Part shown: piece after piece, positions 22,624 through 32,389 of the stretch
How the letters are laid out: every line of letters starts with the position of its first letter
Numbering within the stretch: the first letter of the stretch is position 1
Assembly: GCA_030867875.1 (NCBI GenBank)
Contig: JAOWCC010000577.1
Location: 157,286,344-157,350,343 of the forward strand
Reading direction: 5' to 3'
Length of the DNA stretch: 64,000 nucleotides
From: Actinernus sp. WN-2022
Taxonomy: Eukaryota; Cnidaria; Anthozoa; Actiniaria; Actinernidae
Position numbers and translations under genes: made by a program
The notes under the pieces: generated by a model
Database searches by the model: none
What the model saw: only the letters and a program-made list of their open reading frames with translations
Told to the model about the DNA's origin: nothing

Positions 22624-23010
22624 CCGCCTCACTGGTTAGCTCCGTTGGTAGAGCACGGTCTAGAGTGCGGGAGGTCGGGGGTACGAATCCCGGCCGCGTC
22701 CTTGGGCAGGGACGTTTATAAGCCGTTGGCGTTGTCTCCTTCTACTTCTAATCAGTATTTGAAGGGGACGTGAAAGAACCTGTTGTACTACTCGAAAAAG
22801 AGCAGGGGATTGTCACCCAGTACAGCAGCCTGGTCATTGCACTAACCACATTCAACATTGTAAACTGCGTGGCAGCTATTAGCGCTGTGAAGCAGTCCGA
22901 AATAATTCACTGACGGGATATGTCAGTCATATGTAAAGCGCCATGAAACTGTGGTTGATATGGCGCTATATAAATATGGCCATTATTATTATTATTATTA
23001 TTATTATTAC
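22624..23010 (+). repeat. tRNA-derived SINE with (ATT)n tail
   Basis: The A box TTAGCTCCGTTGGTAGAGCA and B box GGGGTACGAATCCCGG are followed by the same body as the copy at 9721 (CCTTGGGCA, GTAAACTGCGTGGC, GGCGCTATATAAATATGGCC). It ends in an (ATT)n run at about 22981-23010, the usual 3' tail of such SINEs. Confidence 0.85.
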
Positions 23011-23156
23011 CGGGTAACCGGAAATGACGAAATTACCGGAAATTACCGGTTATAACCCGTAATGAGTCTTATTGTTATTATTATTATTAGTGCGCGTGTG
23101 TGAGACAAGCCGGTTTTACTGGTGTCCCGTAGTTCAACAAACTTGAGAACAAATGA

Positions 23157-23506
23157 ATGCTCAGTATGATGCGAATGTTTGAGAGAAACCAAACTCAAGA
23201 CATCGTCCAACATGCTTTCCTATGGGAAGGCCCATATGGGCGTTTGGCAGGAATACAATCACGATGTTGTACTGGATGGCAAAAAATCTGCCATCTTTTA
23301 TTTGAAGGCACTTGTACGAGATCGGTAGTGTTACTAGCAAGATCTGTTTGTAAATACAATTTCCACCTCCAGTCGATTGTCGATCTTTCTAAAACTGCAT
23401 TTTGAAGTCCTCTTCTCGACCCGTTTGCCCTCTTGGCAGGTCTAGAGATGTTGGCGGACAACGCCAGAGAGACTGACCACCCGTAGAGAAAGAAATACGA
23501 GGCCGT
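23157..23506 (+). pseudogene. Decayed gag-like / N-terminal region of DIRS element
   Basis: This lies directly upstream of the DIRS reverse transcriptase, with open stretches in changing frames (83 codons from 23157, then short ones). Its position and the loss of frame fit the gag/ORF1 region of a DIRS element. I see no zinc knuckle and cannot place the true 5' end. Confidence 0.45.
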
Positions 23507-24420
23507 GTGTCGGCAATGCAGGCCTTTGATCCAGTCCCCCAGTCTGGCGCAGGTAGTGATCCAGCGGTCCGTGCTTCTCCGAGGGACATACTATTTCGTA
23601 ATCCTGGTCACTTTTTGGCAGGAGAGCTGCATCAACACTTACCCCAATGGGAGCGGGTTCTACGGGGCAATCCCAAAAAGGATGAAATTCGGGATTATAT
23701 TAAGAATGGCATGAGAGTGGCCGACTTTTGGACCCCACACAAGGGGGATTTCCAAGGGAAGTATAACAATTCTCCGCGCCCACCTCGAGCAGTTTTCCCA
23801 AACAGTAAAACATGTTTGGAGTTCGAAGAGTTCATCGGCAAGACTATCCTGGAGCGTGTTGGTAACGGCTCTCTCTCCATTTGGGGTAAAGTAAGTGCTA
23901 TCGAGCCACCTCACCTTGTCATGCCCATTACAATCGAGCCGTCCAAGCCTCGAATGTGCCATGACGAGCGTTTTTTTAATTTATGAATTATAGACCTTCC
24001 ATTATCCTTGGATTACATTTCTAACCTACCACGTTATGTGTCCAAATCGCACTTCCAAACCGTATTTGACGACAAAAGTGGATAGGATCACCTCCAGCTA
24101 TCCCCTGAGAGCTCGTCCTTTTTTGGCCTAGAATAGAAAGGTTGGTACTTTAATTTAGGTACAACACGATACCGTTTGGCTGGAATTCCAGCGCATACCT
24201 TTACCATACAGTTGGCATGGCAGCCACCAGCGCCGTCCGCTCATGGGGTGCCCCATGCAGCCAGTATATTGATGACCGGCATGTCGGCCAGCTGGCCCCA
24301 AGTGGACATCTGGAACGATTTTGAGCTGGCAGAAGCAGCCGCCTTTATAGTTTGTTCTACCTTAGTTTCACTGGTTATTTCATCGGCTTGAGGAAATCAG
24401 TTGTGATACCACAGAAAAGA
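23507..24420 (+). pseudogene. DIRS reverse transcriptase (broken)
   Basis: The frame at 23507-23986 ends in KPRMCHDERFFNL, the start of the DIRS RT palm. The following motif VFDDKSG is interrupted by a TAG at 24084-24086 and then resumes as DHLQLSPESS. The catalytic YIDD is visible at 24265-24276 but in a different frame from the neighbouring long frame at 24176. At least three frame changes and one stop separate the palm motifs, so no active RT is encoded. Confidence 0.8.
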
Positions 24421-25120
24421 GTAAAGTTTTTTGGGGTTCCTGTGTGACTCCGATCTCCAAGCCTTCATTCTGCCGGAAGACAAAAAAGCCAAATTTGCGA
24501 GACTGCGCGAGTCAAACCTTAGCAACCGTACAACCTCGGTGAAAACCCTTCAACGACTTGCTGGTAAAATCCCCTCTTTCTGCATCGCTGTCCCGGCTGC
24601 CCAGCTCTATACCAGGGAGATCTTTCGTGCCACGTCAGAGCCAGGCCGATCTGGCCGGTCTATTAAAGTAAAGGGGGATCTCCTAGCCGAAATCAAGCAT
24701 TGGCGCTTCCTCGACACGTGGGACGGCCATCTTCCGTGGTTTGAGGAACATCACGTGGTTGTTAAAGTGTCTAGCGATGTGTCTCTGTACGCTTGGGGTG
24801 GTGTCATAGACCCTCGTGGATCCAACCAATCGCGGTAAAAGAGGCGTTGGCGCTCGTTCATGCACTTAAATCCGAAAGTACAACCGTCTCCAATTGCCGA
24901 GTGGACGCTCATATTGACCCTCTCACTTTCATCCAAGCCTGGAGAAACGGGGGCGGAAAAACAAAAGCCTGAACGATGCCCTAAAACGATTATACCCTGT
25001 GTCCCTATCCCAGAATATCTCCATCAACCTGTATTACGTACCATCAGCCGAGAACCTTGCGGATAGGCTCTCTTGTGTCTTATCTGACAAGGACTGTTGG
25101 CCTCCAAGTGTTGGAAAGAG
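24421..25120 (+). pseudogene. DIRS RT thumb and RNase H region (broken)
   Basis: The frame at 24431-24838 reads through the connection (QRLAGKIPSFCIAVPAAQLY) to VVVKVSSDVSLYAWGGV, where SSDVS sits at the place of the RNase H DASLYAWG motif. A stop and frameshift follow. Downstream pieces with VDAHID-like and YVPSAENLADR motifs complete an RNase H H1-like domain in other frames. Confidence 0.8.
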
Positions 25121-25606
25121 ATCGAACGTTTCTTTGGACCGCATAACGTCGATTTGATGGCACTTGATTGTAATGCTCAGGTTGGACGCTCCAGCTTGCC
25201 CCTACCTAATTTCACGCCGTTTGCCACACCCGCCTCGTCCGGAATTAACGCATTTGCGCAGGCAATCCCGCCATACGAAAACGTCTACGTGTTCCGGCCT
25301 TGGGTCCTGATAGGACCGATTGTTCGTCACCTGAGCAGTGCTTTGTGTACCTTTACGATTGTAGTTCCCAAGCTCTCTCCTATCCCGTACTGGTGGCCCC
25401 TGCTCCACTCCCGGGCAAGCGATTACATACAATTAGGCAAGAAAGAGGACGCCGGGATATTGCTGTTCCCCTCCCCTCGTAATGGCTTCGTTACGCGCCC
25501 CTTGCAGTGGGATGTGTTTGCTTTCCGGATAACCAACAGTCATTTTCCCCTTTTCCCCACAGAGCCAGCGGCCCAGAATCTGGAAACCGGCTGCTCCTTG
25601 CCCTGA
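25097..25606 (+). pseudogene. DIRS post-RNase H domain
   Basis: This 169-codon frame starts in CWKEIERFFGPHNVDLMALD, then has YENVYVFRPWVLIGPIVRHL and SPIPYWWPLL. This layout follows RNase H in DIRS-like polyproteins and resembles the methyltransferase-like segment described for that class; the expected PPF-type motif reads RPW here. Assignment to a methyltransferase fold is inference. Confidence 0.55.
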
Positions 25607-25620
25607 CTGCTCCTACCTCA

Positions 25621-26347
25621 ACGACTGACTTTAACTTTTGTCAGAGGTGCGGTTTCCGCACGGCCCTTACTATGCCGGATGACCCCAAAGATCATGTGGA
25701 AATTGACCTCGGCGCCATCGACAGTAGGTTGGCACAATTGGCAGCTGCAAAATCCAATAAGGGTTACGAGCGCCAAAAGTCGGCTTTGCAGAACCAACTT
25801 GAAGCTTTTTTCTCATCCCTACCTGTGTCCAAGTGCTTGGCGTCCGCCTCCCCGTCCGACATCAGGAGGTTCCTTGTTTGAAAAGACAACTCGGAAAAGA
25901 CTCCGGTCCACCGTTATCCTGCCCTAGTTTGGGACAACGCCGAAGCCACTCTTGTGCTTGTCCGACTCGCCTGGCCGCAGGCACGGTTGATAGCCTCATC
26001 GGAAAGCTGAGAGCTATCTTCACTCAAGCTGGCCTGGGTGGCGAGTGGGACGACCGGTTGGGTATCGGCAATCCAGATTCGCACCCCCTCGATCAAAGCT
26101 TACTTAAAGTGTGTACGCGAGGAGTAAGCTCAGACCAGAGTGCAACCACGGAAAGCCATACCGATGTTCGCGGATAAACTTAAAGCGATAGCGCGACACA
26201 TTTTATCCAAGCTAAGGGAACCCGACACCAGCCCCGCAACTATTTACGTACTCAGTAGAGATCTGAGTTTCATTTCAATCGACTTCTTCGAAGGAGACCG
26301 GTCGTCCGATTTGGGAAGGGCAAAGTCTAAGGAAGTAAGTTCTTTCC
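25621..26347 (+). pseudogene. DIRS tyrosine recombinase, N-terminal half
   Basis: It begins with a Cys-x2-Cys-like piece (FCQRCGFR), then DDPKDHVEIDLGAIDSRLAQ, YERQKSALQNQLEAFFSSLP and SASPSDIRRFLV. It continues after frameshifts with AGTVDSLIGKLRAIFTQAGL and ADKLKAIARHILSKLREPDT. This is the core-binding domain of DIRS-type recombinases. The frame runs into the LINE insertion at 26348. Confidence 0.8.
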
Positions 26348-27132
26348 TTAAGGACATTCGCCAATGGATGCTTGCCGACCGGCTAATGCTGAACGATGAC
26401 AAGACTGAATTTCTGATTATAGGCACTAGGCAACAATTAGCTAAAGTAAACATTGAACATATAACTGTCGGAAATTGTAATATTGCACCCGTTCCAGTTG
26501 CCAGAAATTTAGGTTCTTGGTTCGACTCTAAGTTGTCCATGAACACCAATATTAATAAGATATGCAATTCTTCATTTTTCCATTTACACAACATTAGACG
26601 CATAAGGAAGTATTTGTCCACTGAATCTACCAAGCTTTTAGTACATGCCTTTGTCACAAGCCGTATCGATTACTGTAATAGCCTTTTATACGGATTACCG
26701 CAGACACAACTAATTAAGTTACAGAGAGTACAAAATACTGCTGCCCGTCTTATTTGTAAGATACCAAGATTCGACCATATAACACCTATATTATATCAGC
26801 TGCATTGGCTTCCAGTTAAGTTTAGAATTATCTTTAAATTATTACTTATTACTTTTAAGGCATTGCATGGTCTGTCACCTATATATATTAACGATCTAAT
26901 TAAGATTAAGAGTAAGTCCAGATATTGTCTTCGTTCTAATACCGAATTGTTACTAGAACCACCTTATGTGATAACTAAGCCTACACTTGGCGATAGAGCC
27001 TTTGTATCTGCTGCTCCTAAACTGTGGAACGATCTACCGAACTCTTTACGAAATGAACAGTCTCTCGATTCTTTTAAACGTTCAATTAAGACTTATCTTT
27101 TTAGGAAAGCATTTAACTGTAATTTATTTTAA
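26140..27132 (+). pseudogene. 330-codon chimeric frame: DIRS recombinase plus LINE RT C-terminus
   Basis: Residues 1-69 are the end of the DIRS recombinase core-binding domain. From the CTTTCC repeat on, the frame is the C-terminal end of a CR1/L2-type LINE RT: DDKTEFLIIGTRQQLAK, a thumb-like helical region, RVQNTAARLICKIPRF, LHWLPVKFRIIFKLLL and the closing LWNDLPNSLRN...SFKRSIKTYLF. It is the longest frame in the window and is open by chance across the junction. It lacks the RT catalytic palm and is not expected to be a functional enzyme. Confidence 0.85.
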
Positions 27133-27392
27133 CATAGTTTTTTTTAATATTAGAATGTATAGTTTCTACTCATTTTTAGTATCCTATTAGTTCTTAAACA
27201 TTTAGTATTAATCTATTAGTATAGGTTTAGCTTCCGTAAAATTAGTATTAACATTAGTATGGATTTTTAACATTATATTATTTAGGCTAAGCTATACATA
27301 AGTTATTTACATATCATGTAATGCGCAAGTGATCATATACACATGAAACTTGCGCAATATAAGTCCATAAATTATTATTATTATTATTATTC
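26348..27392 (+). mobile_element. LINE 3' fragment inserted in DIRS recombinase
   Basis: The insertion is bounded by the direct repeat CTTTCC (26342-26347 and 27393-27398) and ends in an (ATT)n tail at about 27371-27391. It is 5'-truncated and carries the C terminus of a non-LTR RT plus a short 3' UTR. The intact recombinase reading would simply join across the repeat, so this is a real insertion later than the DIRS copy. Confidence 0.9.
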
Positions 27393-27952
27393 CTTTCCCG
27401 ATGATTCCGGTCTACTGGTGAACCACACATTCGGAAAAACGCTGCGCGGTGACTTGAACCACTTCTTTGCCGTACGCCAATGCAGTGAGTCCCCCATCTG
27501 TCCCGTGGTGAACTTTAAGCTGTATCTCGACATTTGCCGCTTCATCAAGGTGGATATTTCGCGAGCCTACTTATTTCGTAACGTCACAAGGACAAGTCAC
27601 ATTTCCGGAAATCCTTTTGTGGGCTCCGCGGTCTACAACCGTCTCAAAAGATACCTTAAGGGACTGAATATGGATGAAGGGGAAACTCCCCATAGCGTCC
27701 GTTCTGGGTGCTCTATCACTCTGGAATTGTAGGAGTCCCAAGGATGCAATAGCGCAGCACATTGGCTGGCGGTCTGCACCGATGGTGGAGCACTGCAACG
27801 ACTTGGGAAGGACGATCAAGGCAGGGAACCCAGCATCCGTCTTGGTAGCCAACCAGACGCCTGGAACCTCATCAGCTAACTCCGCTCTGGAGGCAATCTC
27901 CTCATACAGAACTTTAAACAACCTTGAGGGCTTTAGACCCGCCTTTCAATGA
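27393..27952 (+). pseudogene. DIRS tyrosine recombinase, catalytic half (broken)
   Basis: It resumes after the LINE with DDSGLLVNHTFGKTLRGDLN. The catalytic box HSVRSG (H-x-x-R) is at about 27692-27709, but the frame then shifts after ITLEL. The HIGWRS motif follows, and the position where the family has its Tyr nucleophile reads EHCNDLG, with Cys in place of Tyr. Split, frameshifted and lacking the nucleophile, it cannot act as a recombinase. Confidence 0.8.
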
Positions 27953-28111
27953 AGATAAACTTTACCCAACTTAGTGATTCAGTAGTTCGAAAGCTTGTTA
28001 ATCTTGGATTTTCTGAGTTATGGGAAGAGAGCGGTTTGGCTCTCCACTTCCCCGTAACGTGACGGCTCCCTAGTCTGCAGAGCTAAGGGGAAGTGGTCAC
28101 CGTAGGGCTAG

Positions 28112-28500
28112 TTTCTTCCCATAACTTAATGCAGCCTGGGGTGAATGGGAGCGAGGGCCTCCAGCGAGAATCTATTACTATTCTCACTGGGGCTATCGCG
28201 TACAATCCCCTAATCAGCATCCGCTAGCATGCCTGTTACTTTAATCCCCTTGTGCACGTGAGTTGCGTAACTCCTAAAGGGCGCGGATATAAATAAACTC
28301 CTCCAAAATCAAGTATTTGGATCATTTCATGAAAACGGGAGAGAGAGTAACGGTTGGCGCCCTTCCCCACTCCCAGCAGCGATGTCTGATCCTCCTTTTT
28401 CTGGGAGCCACCGCTCCTTCTCGCCTCCGGTTAGTTTCTTCCATAACTAAATGCAGCCTGGGGTGAATGGGAGCGAGGGCCTTCAGTGAGAAACTATTAC
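28112..28500 (+). repeat. DIRS 3' non-coding end with internal direct repeat
   Basis: A block of about 60 bp (GTTTCTTCCCATAACTTAAT, then GCAGCCTGGGGTGAATGG) occurs at about 28111 and again at 28431. The segment between is non-coding and GC-richer than the surroundings. It is probably the terminal and internal complementary region of the DIRS element. Confidence 0.6.
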
Positions 28501-28558
28501 TATTATAATAATCTCAAAGTTTTTTTTAAGAATATCGAATATTAATTGATTTAGACAT

Positions 28559-28757
28559 TTGAACTATAAGGCTCAATATGGCGCCGGAGATGGTCTAGAC
28601 AGTGAAGTCGAGGAATTGAAAGACACAATGAGCCGGTGTAAAATGGAGATGAAGCTAACTCCCTCGTTAGTTCTTGTTGCTTTGTGCATCGAAAGACTAT
28701 CAAATAATCAGCGAAAAGTACTCTGTGCCAAGCGGAATGTGCAATGTAGATTTTCAT
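28559..28757 (+). CDS. Possible exon with donor at its end
   Basis: The open frame YGAGDGLDSEVEELKDTM through KRNVQCRFSC ends near a good donor (CATGTAAGTG at about 28755). It is acidic then basic and looks protein-like, but I recognise no family. It lies between the DIRS end and the TIR element and may belong to either or to neither. Confidence 0.25.
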
Positions 28758-28891
28758 GTAAGTGTTTTTATCAGTGTAGGAGAGGCACCGAATTAGCCCT
28801 TTTTTTAGGGCGTTATGCTAATTTTTAGGGCGCGCTCATTAATTCAGATGACGTCACGGTTCTATTGACTTGGACTCATGAATAAAATGGG

Positions 28892-29060
28892 GGTGAATAA
28901 ATTATCTATTGTCTTTCCGCATGAATAAAGTGTGGCGCTCTCATGAATAAAGTGTGGCGCTCTCATGAATAAAGTGTGGCGCTCTCATGAATAAAATGGA
29001 GCGCTCTCATGAATAAAATGGGGGTGAATAAATTATCTTTTGTTTGGGGCTCATGAATAA
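28892..29060 (+). repeat. Tandem about 22-bp repeats in left TIR
   Basis: Five or so units are built on CATGAATAAAGTGTGGCGCT, with variants AAAATGG. They mirror the block at about 30415-30590. Confidence 0.85.
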
Positions 29061-29141
29061 AGTGTGGTGGTTTCTCATTATCTATTGTTTCTGTGAATGA
29101 GGTCACGGTTCTATTTTTGGGATCCTATTGTTTGGAGGCGC

Positions 29142-29147
29142 TATAAA
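29142..29147 (+). promoter_or_regulatory. TATA box in left TIR
   Basis: TATAAA in the context GGCGCTATAAAGCC, identical to the box in the right TIR. In this orientation it would drive transcription into the 3' end of the minus-strand gene, giving antisense RNA. Confidence 0.6.
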
Positions 29148-29262
29148 GCCAGAACCGATCATTCCCGAATCCATTCGAAGTTGAGCCGTGAACAAGACTG
29201 TATGATCTTAAATGTATTTTATTGAAGTCAATGTAAAATTAAAACATAAACTGAGTTGTTTC

Positions 29263-29268
29263 TTTATT
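29263..29268 (-). terminator. Polyadenylation signal AATAAA
   Basis: A minus-strand AATAAA lies about 35 nt past the stop of the second frame (29303); another lies at 29218-29223. Both suit the 3' end of the spliced transcript. Confidence 0.6.
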
Positions 29269-29302
29269 CTAATTTACAATTACTACAAATTACATGGTAC
29301 AT

Positions 29303-29539
29303 CTACTGAGCATTGTCCTCGTGCATTACCCTAAGTCGTTTAGTTACTACATCTGATAGAACTTCCATCCACTCTGAGTACCCTGATTTTTTCTCATAAT
29401 CAGTATAACACCTCAATTCTGTGTTCGTTGGTGGAGGAATCATTTCTTTTGCAAAATCAGTAAACCTCAAAAGTATCTTGTTCTCGTCAATATGTTCAAA
29501 AGCTCTTTGGTAATACTCAAACCATTTTCGCATCTTCAA
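29303..29539 (-). CDS. Second, overlapping frame of the TIR element (78 aa, unknown)
   Basis: This frame overlaps the end of the upstream coding sequence by about 20 nt in another frame, around GAAGATGCGAAAATGGTTTGA. From the first ATG it reads MRKWFEYYQRAFEHIDENK and continues through LRCYTDYEKKSGYSEWMEVL. It has no stop for its full length and looks like a real protein with charged helices. It may be reached by reinitiation, alternative splicing or a frameshift. No family recognised. Confidence 0.5.
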   Translation of the reverse strand: MKMRKWFEYYQRAFEHIDENKILLRFTDFAKEMIPPPTNTELRCYTDYEKKSGYSEWMEVLSDVVTKRLRVMHEDNAQ

Positions 29540-30277
29540 CTACTGGGATTTCCTGGGCTCGTTGTAAATCACTACTACCATCCTTTTCAATGCGAGCGGT
29601 CTCCCATAGACCTTGTTGACCATTATTTTCATAAAACAGAAACGCATACGCTGAATTAACCAAACTTCCTACATACTTTTCTTTGGTGTCTTCAATTTGG
29701 TATAGACAAAAGTCAGTGCCTTTGAAAATGGCAATCTTGGTGATAGTATAACCTCTCATCATAGTCGCTCTCTTTTCCCCTACTCCGGTCTGTAGTGCTT
29801 CTTGAGTGGACTCCTAAGAAATGAAAAAGGTACAGAGAATTGAGTTAGAATGGTATGGTGTAAGATTAGAACTGAACCGTCGGGAGGAATGTCCAGAACT
29901 TCACCCAAGTGATTCTGAATTGACAGAAAATAATTCAAATCAGTTTCATATTTAAACCTTGACAACTTTATATGAACAAATTGTTTACTTCTGTAGCAGT
30001 CTCCAGCTCTGATTCCCAGTCGTTCCAGGGTTCTAGAATTTCAGAAGGTACATCGAAGGACGCCTGGAATAAGTGAAAAATCAACTGGTTAGGTATCCGA
30101 TCGTTTCACCCCTCTGGAGACTGGAATGTCAGAAAAGACCCAGTCGGTATCGAAACATACCTCTTCAGGAAATGTTAGTGCCATCAATCGGTCCATCGCG
30201 TCAGGAATATGGTCAGACGGAATATCGTTGTTGTTGATAAAATGTTCAAACTCTTCCAAAGTAGTAAATTGATCCAT
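29517..30277 (-). CDS. Spliced gene of unknown function, predicted 162 aa, three exons
   Basis: Predicted exons are 30161-30277 (39 codons, start ATG in AAGATGG context just inside the TIR), 29989-30063 (25 codons) and 29517-29813 (98 codons plus stop). Donors are GAG|GTATGT and GAA|GTAAAC; acceptors are TTATTCCAG and TTTCTTAG. Both introns (97 and 175 nt) fall between codons, so the frame stays open throughout. The N-terminal part is acidic (MDQFTTLEEFEHFI) and the C-terminal domain runs from MMRGYTITKIAIFKGTDFCL to VGSLVNSAYAFLFYENN. An intact spliced frame in a decayed neighbourhood suggests a young element. I do not recognise the protein. Confidence 0.65.
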
Positions 30278-30327
30278 CTTGTTCACGGCTCAACTTCGAA
30301 TGGATTCGGGAATGATCGGTTCTGGCT

Positions 30328-30333
30328 TTATAG
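30328..30333 (-). promoter_or_regulatory. TATA box in right TIR, gene promoter
   Basis: On the minus strand GGCGCTATAAAGCC lies about 55 bp upstream of the predicted ATG at 30277, so a start site near 30300 is expected. The tandem-repeat block lies directly upstream. Confidence 0.65.
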
Positions 30334-30414
30334 CGCCTCCAAACAATAGGATTCCAAAAATAGAACCGTGACCTCATTCACAGAAACAATAGATAATGAG
30401 AAACCACCACACTT

Positions 30415-30590
30415 TATTCATGAGCCCCAGGCAAATTATAATTTATTCATCCCCATTTTATTCATGAGAGCGCTCCATTTTATTCATGAGAGCGCCACAC
30501 TGTATTCATGAGAGCACCTGTCCACACTTTATTCACGAGAGCGCCACACTTTATTCATGAGAGCGCCACACTTTATTCATACGGAAAGAC
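30415..30590 (-). repeat. Tandem about 22-bp repeats in right TIR
   Basis: Units on ACTTTATTCATGAGAGCGCC are the mirror of the left block, with one aberrant unit (GAGCACCTGTCCACAC). Confidence 0.85.
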
Positions 30591-30633
30591 AATAGATAAT
30601 TTATTCACCTCGGGCGTGCATTAAATAACAAAT

Positions 30634-30812
30634 AGAACAGGGTTTTTTGTGGTCTGTACTCTGACAAAAACACGACTGGAGCTGTAGAACATGAAAAAAG
30701 AGTACAGGAATTTCGAGCCGCGTAACGGCGAGTAATTTCTGTAACTTTTTGAATGTTCTACAGCTTCAGGAGTGTTTTTGTCAGAGTACAGAGCACAACA
30801 AACCCTGTTCTA
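30634..30812. mobile_element. 179-bp fold-back MITE
   Basis: Inverted arms of about 75 bp start AGAACAGGGTTTTTTGTGGT, with CTGACAAAAACACGACTGG in one arm and its complement in the other. A third terminal motif (ATAGAACAGGGTTTGTTCTG) recurs at about 30864. Confidence 0.8.
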
Positions 30813-31772
30813 CTTGCTTTATTTAATAGATTTTTACGAACGAAATGCACAAACAGCATCGCATAGAACAGGGTTTGTTCTGTTCCGAAAAACGAAGTCA
30901 TGAAATAATTAAGCCAGTTGTTAGTTGTTTTTACGAACAACTACATTAAAAATAATATCCGAATTGTGCAAGCAAATGCCAAATCACAAATGTCAAATCA
31001 CCAAATGGCGATGTTTCACACAAAAACAGAAACCAAAACAAAATGTCAAAAACAAGATTTTCTCTCTTACCTTACTGACTCAAAACCTCATTTCACTGGA
31101 AGGAAGGTCCCAATAATTTAAGATTTATCCGTTCAGTTTGGAGAAAATAAGAGTTCCTTTACTGAACTCTAACACAATCTTCATCTTGGGGGTAGCCAAA
31201 TCATGTGCTTTGTAATCCACCGAAGGCCGAAGACAAAAACATCCACTTTAAGTCCACTGTTCCTTGAATGCCTTATTCTTTGGCTTAAATTTGCGTCAAA
31301 GATTGTCTTCACCTCTAGGTTATCCTTTTCGGAAATGTTGTTTTAGTTCTCTTTCAATTTCAGCTACAAAATAAACCGACAAATTCAGTTGCAAATGTGT
31401 CACTCCGCCACTGTTTTGATTTTCAATTTTGTATAGACACATGGAAATCCGGATGAAACAAGTAACGCGCATACTTTCTATGTGTCTATACTCTCATTAG
31501 TTAATACACATGGTTTTTGACCAATCAGAGAGCGCGTTAGTAAATATCTATTATATAATTTGTTATAGAACATGGAGAACCATCTTTTATTTGTTAAGTA
31601 ATTTAGATTTTCCACTAAGTTGTCATGATTTCCATGAGGAGTTTTCATGCAATGAGAATATCTAGAACGTCCGGTGACGGGCACTTTTCTGAACAAACTC
31701 GACATAAACGTTCAACCAACAACACGGCAGAATACGTTATTATGAGATCAGTAAAAGTCAGTACTGATATAG
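30813..31772. other. Spacer, nothing firmly recognised
   Basis: An inverted pair GTATAGACACAT / ATGTGTCTATAC (about 31431 and 31480) marks a small hairpin. No coding sequence is supported. Confidence 0.45.
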
Positions 31773-31928
31773 ACCCATTCGAAAAATGGCGTCCAATTTA
31801 AAAAGCTATTGTCCTGGTAACGTGAACACGAAGCTAGTCAGTCCACACAAAAGCTTTTGAACGTGTACGCGAGGCTAGTCAGTCTTAAACAATAGTTAGT
31901 TAAATTGGACGCCATTTTTCGAATGGGT
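31773..31928. mobile_element. 156-bp MITE with perfect about 28-bp TIRs
   Basis: The TIRs read ACCCATTCGAAAAATGGCGT and continue CCAATTTA, perfectly inverted at the other end. The inner arms contain diverged GTGAACACGAAGCTAGTCAG / GTGTACGCGAGGCTAGTCAG copies in the same orientation. The flanks are TATA-rich. Confidence 0.85.
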
Positions 31929-31938
31929 ATATAAGTAA

Positions 31939-32235
31939 GCCGGAGTGGCGCAGTTGGGTATTTAAAGCGCTTCGCCTCTCACCTCTGTGGCCCAGATTCG
32001 ATTCTCGGACGCGGTGCCATGTGTGAGTTGAGTTTGTTGGTATCTCGCCCATGCTCCGAGAGTTTTTCTCCGGGGTCTCCGATTTTCTTTCCTCTACAAA
32101 AACCAACATGCTAAATTCCAAGTCGATCTGTGGATTAGCCTTTCGGGTTCCGTTAGAAATTCAGAGCAGTATTGAAGAGTGGCACGACCCACAACACGAT
32201 ACTTATAAAAGGTTATGTGAATTCCAGATTTCCCC
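31939..32235 (+). repeat. tRNA-derived SINE, third family
   Basis: The A box GGAGTGGCGCAGTTGGGTA and B box AGATTCGATTCTCGG have tRNA-like spacing, followed by a long unrelated body (GTTGGTATCTCGCCC, TTTTCTCCGGGGTCTCC). The end is approximate, and no simple tail is visible. Confidence 0.65.
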
Positions 32236-32389
32236 CCAGAAATTTCACAGTTATTTTTTCATGCATCAATGAAATGAATCGTTACCTTTATCATTACTTA
32301 TCAAACTCATTAATTATTCATGAATTAAAAACAAAGGAAATCAATGTGCGATAAGTGATCTGTAAATCTGATATAGAGATTACTTAATG

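Larger units (their letters stand above)
23157..28500 (+). mobile_element. Degenerate DIRS-type tyrosine-recombinase retrotransposon
   Basis: The order gag-like, RT, RNase H, post-RNase H domain and tyrosine recombinase is that of DIRS1-like elements. Every domain carries stops or frameshifts. A LINE fragment (26348-27392) splits the recombinase with a CTTTCC target duplication. After the recombinase, a non-coding end repeats the block ATGCAGCCTGGGGTGAATGG at about 28130 and 28452, in keeping with the complex termini of this class. The left boundary is approximate. Confidence 0.85.
28892..30609 (-). mobile_element. TIR element with tandem-repeat termini, convergent promoters and a spliced gene
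   Basis: Left TIR 28892-29197 and right TIR 30278-30609 are inverted copies running inward from GGTGAATAAATTATCTATTG to GAGCCGTGAACAAGA. Each TIR has a tandem block of CTCATGAATAAAGTGTGG-type units of about 22 bp, then a TATAAA box. Between the TIRs lies one compact minus-strand gene with two short introns and polyadenylation signals. No known transposase or viral hallmark protein is recognised. The class is unknown; target duplications are not evident. Confidence 0.8.

Noticed and set aside
26140..27132. Functional 330-aa host gene
   Set aside because: The frame crosses a target-site duplication between two unrelated elements and lacks catalytic motifs of both.
23507..27952. Endogenous retrovirus
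   Set aside because: Domain order with a tyrosine recombinase instead of a DDE integrase, and no envelope or protease motif, fits DIRS.
28892..30609. CRISPR-like array in the TIR repeats
   Set aside because: Units are contiguous about 22-bp tandem repeats without unique spacers, in a eukaryotic context with spliced genes.
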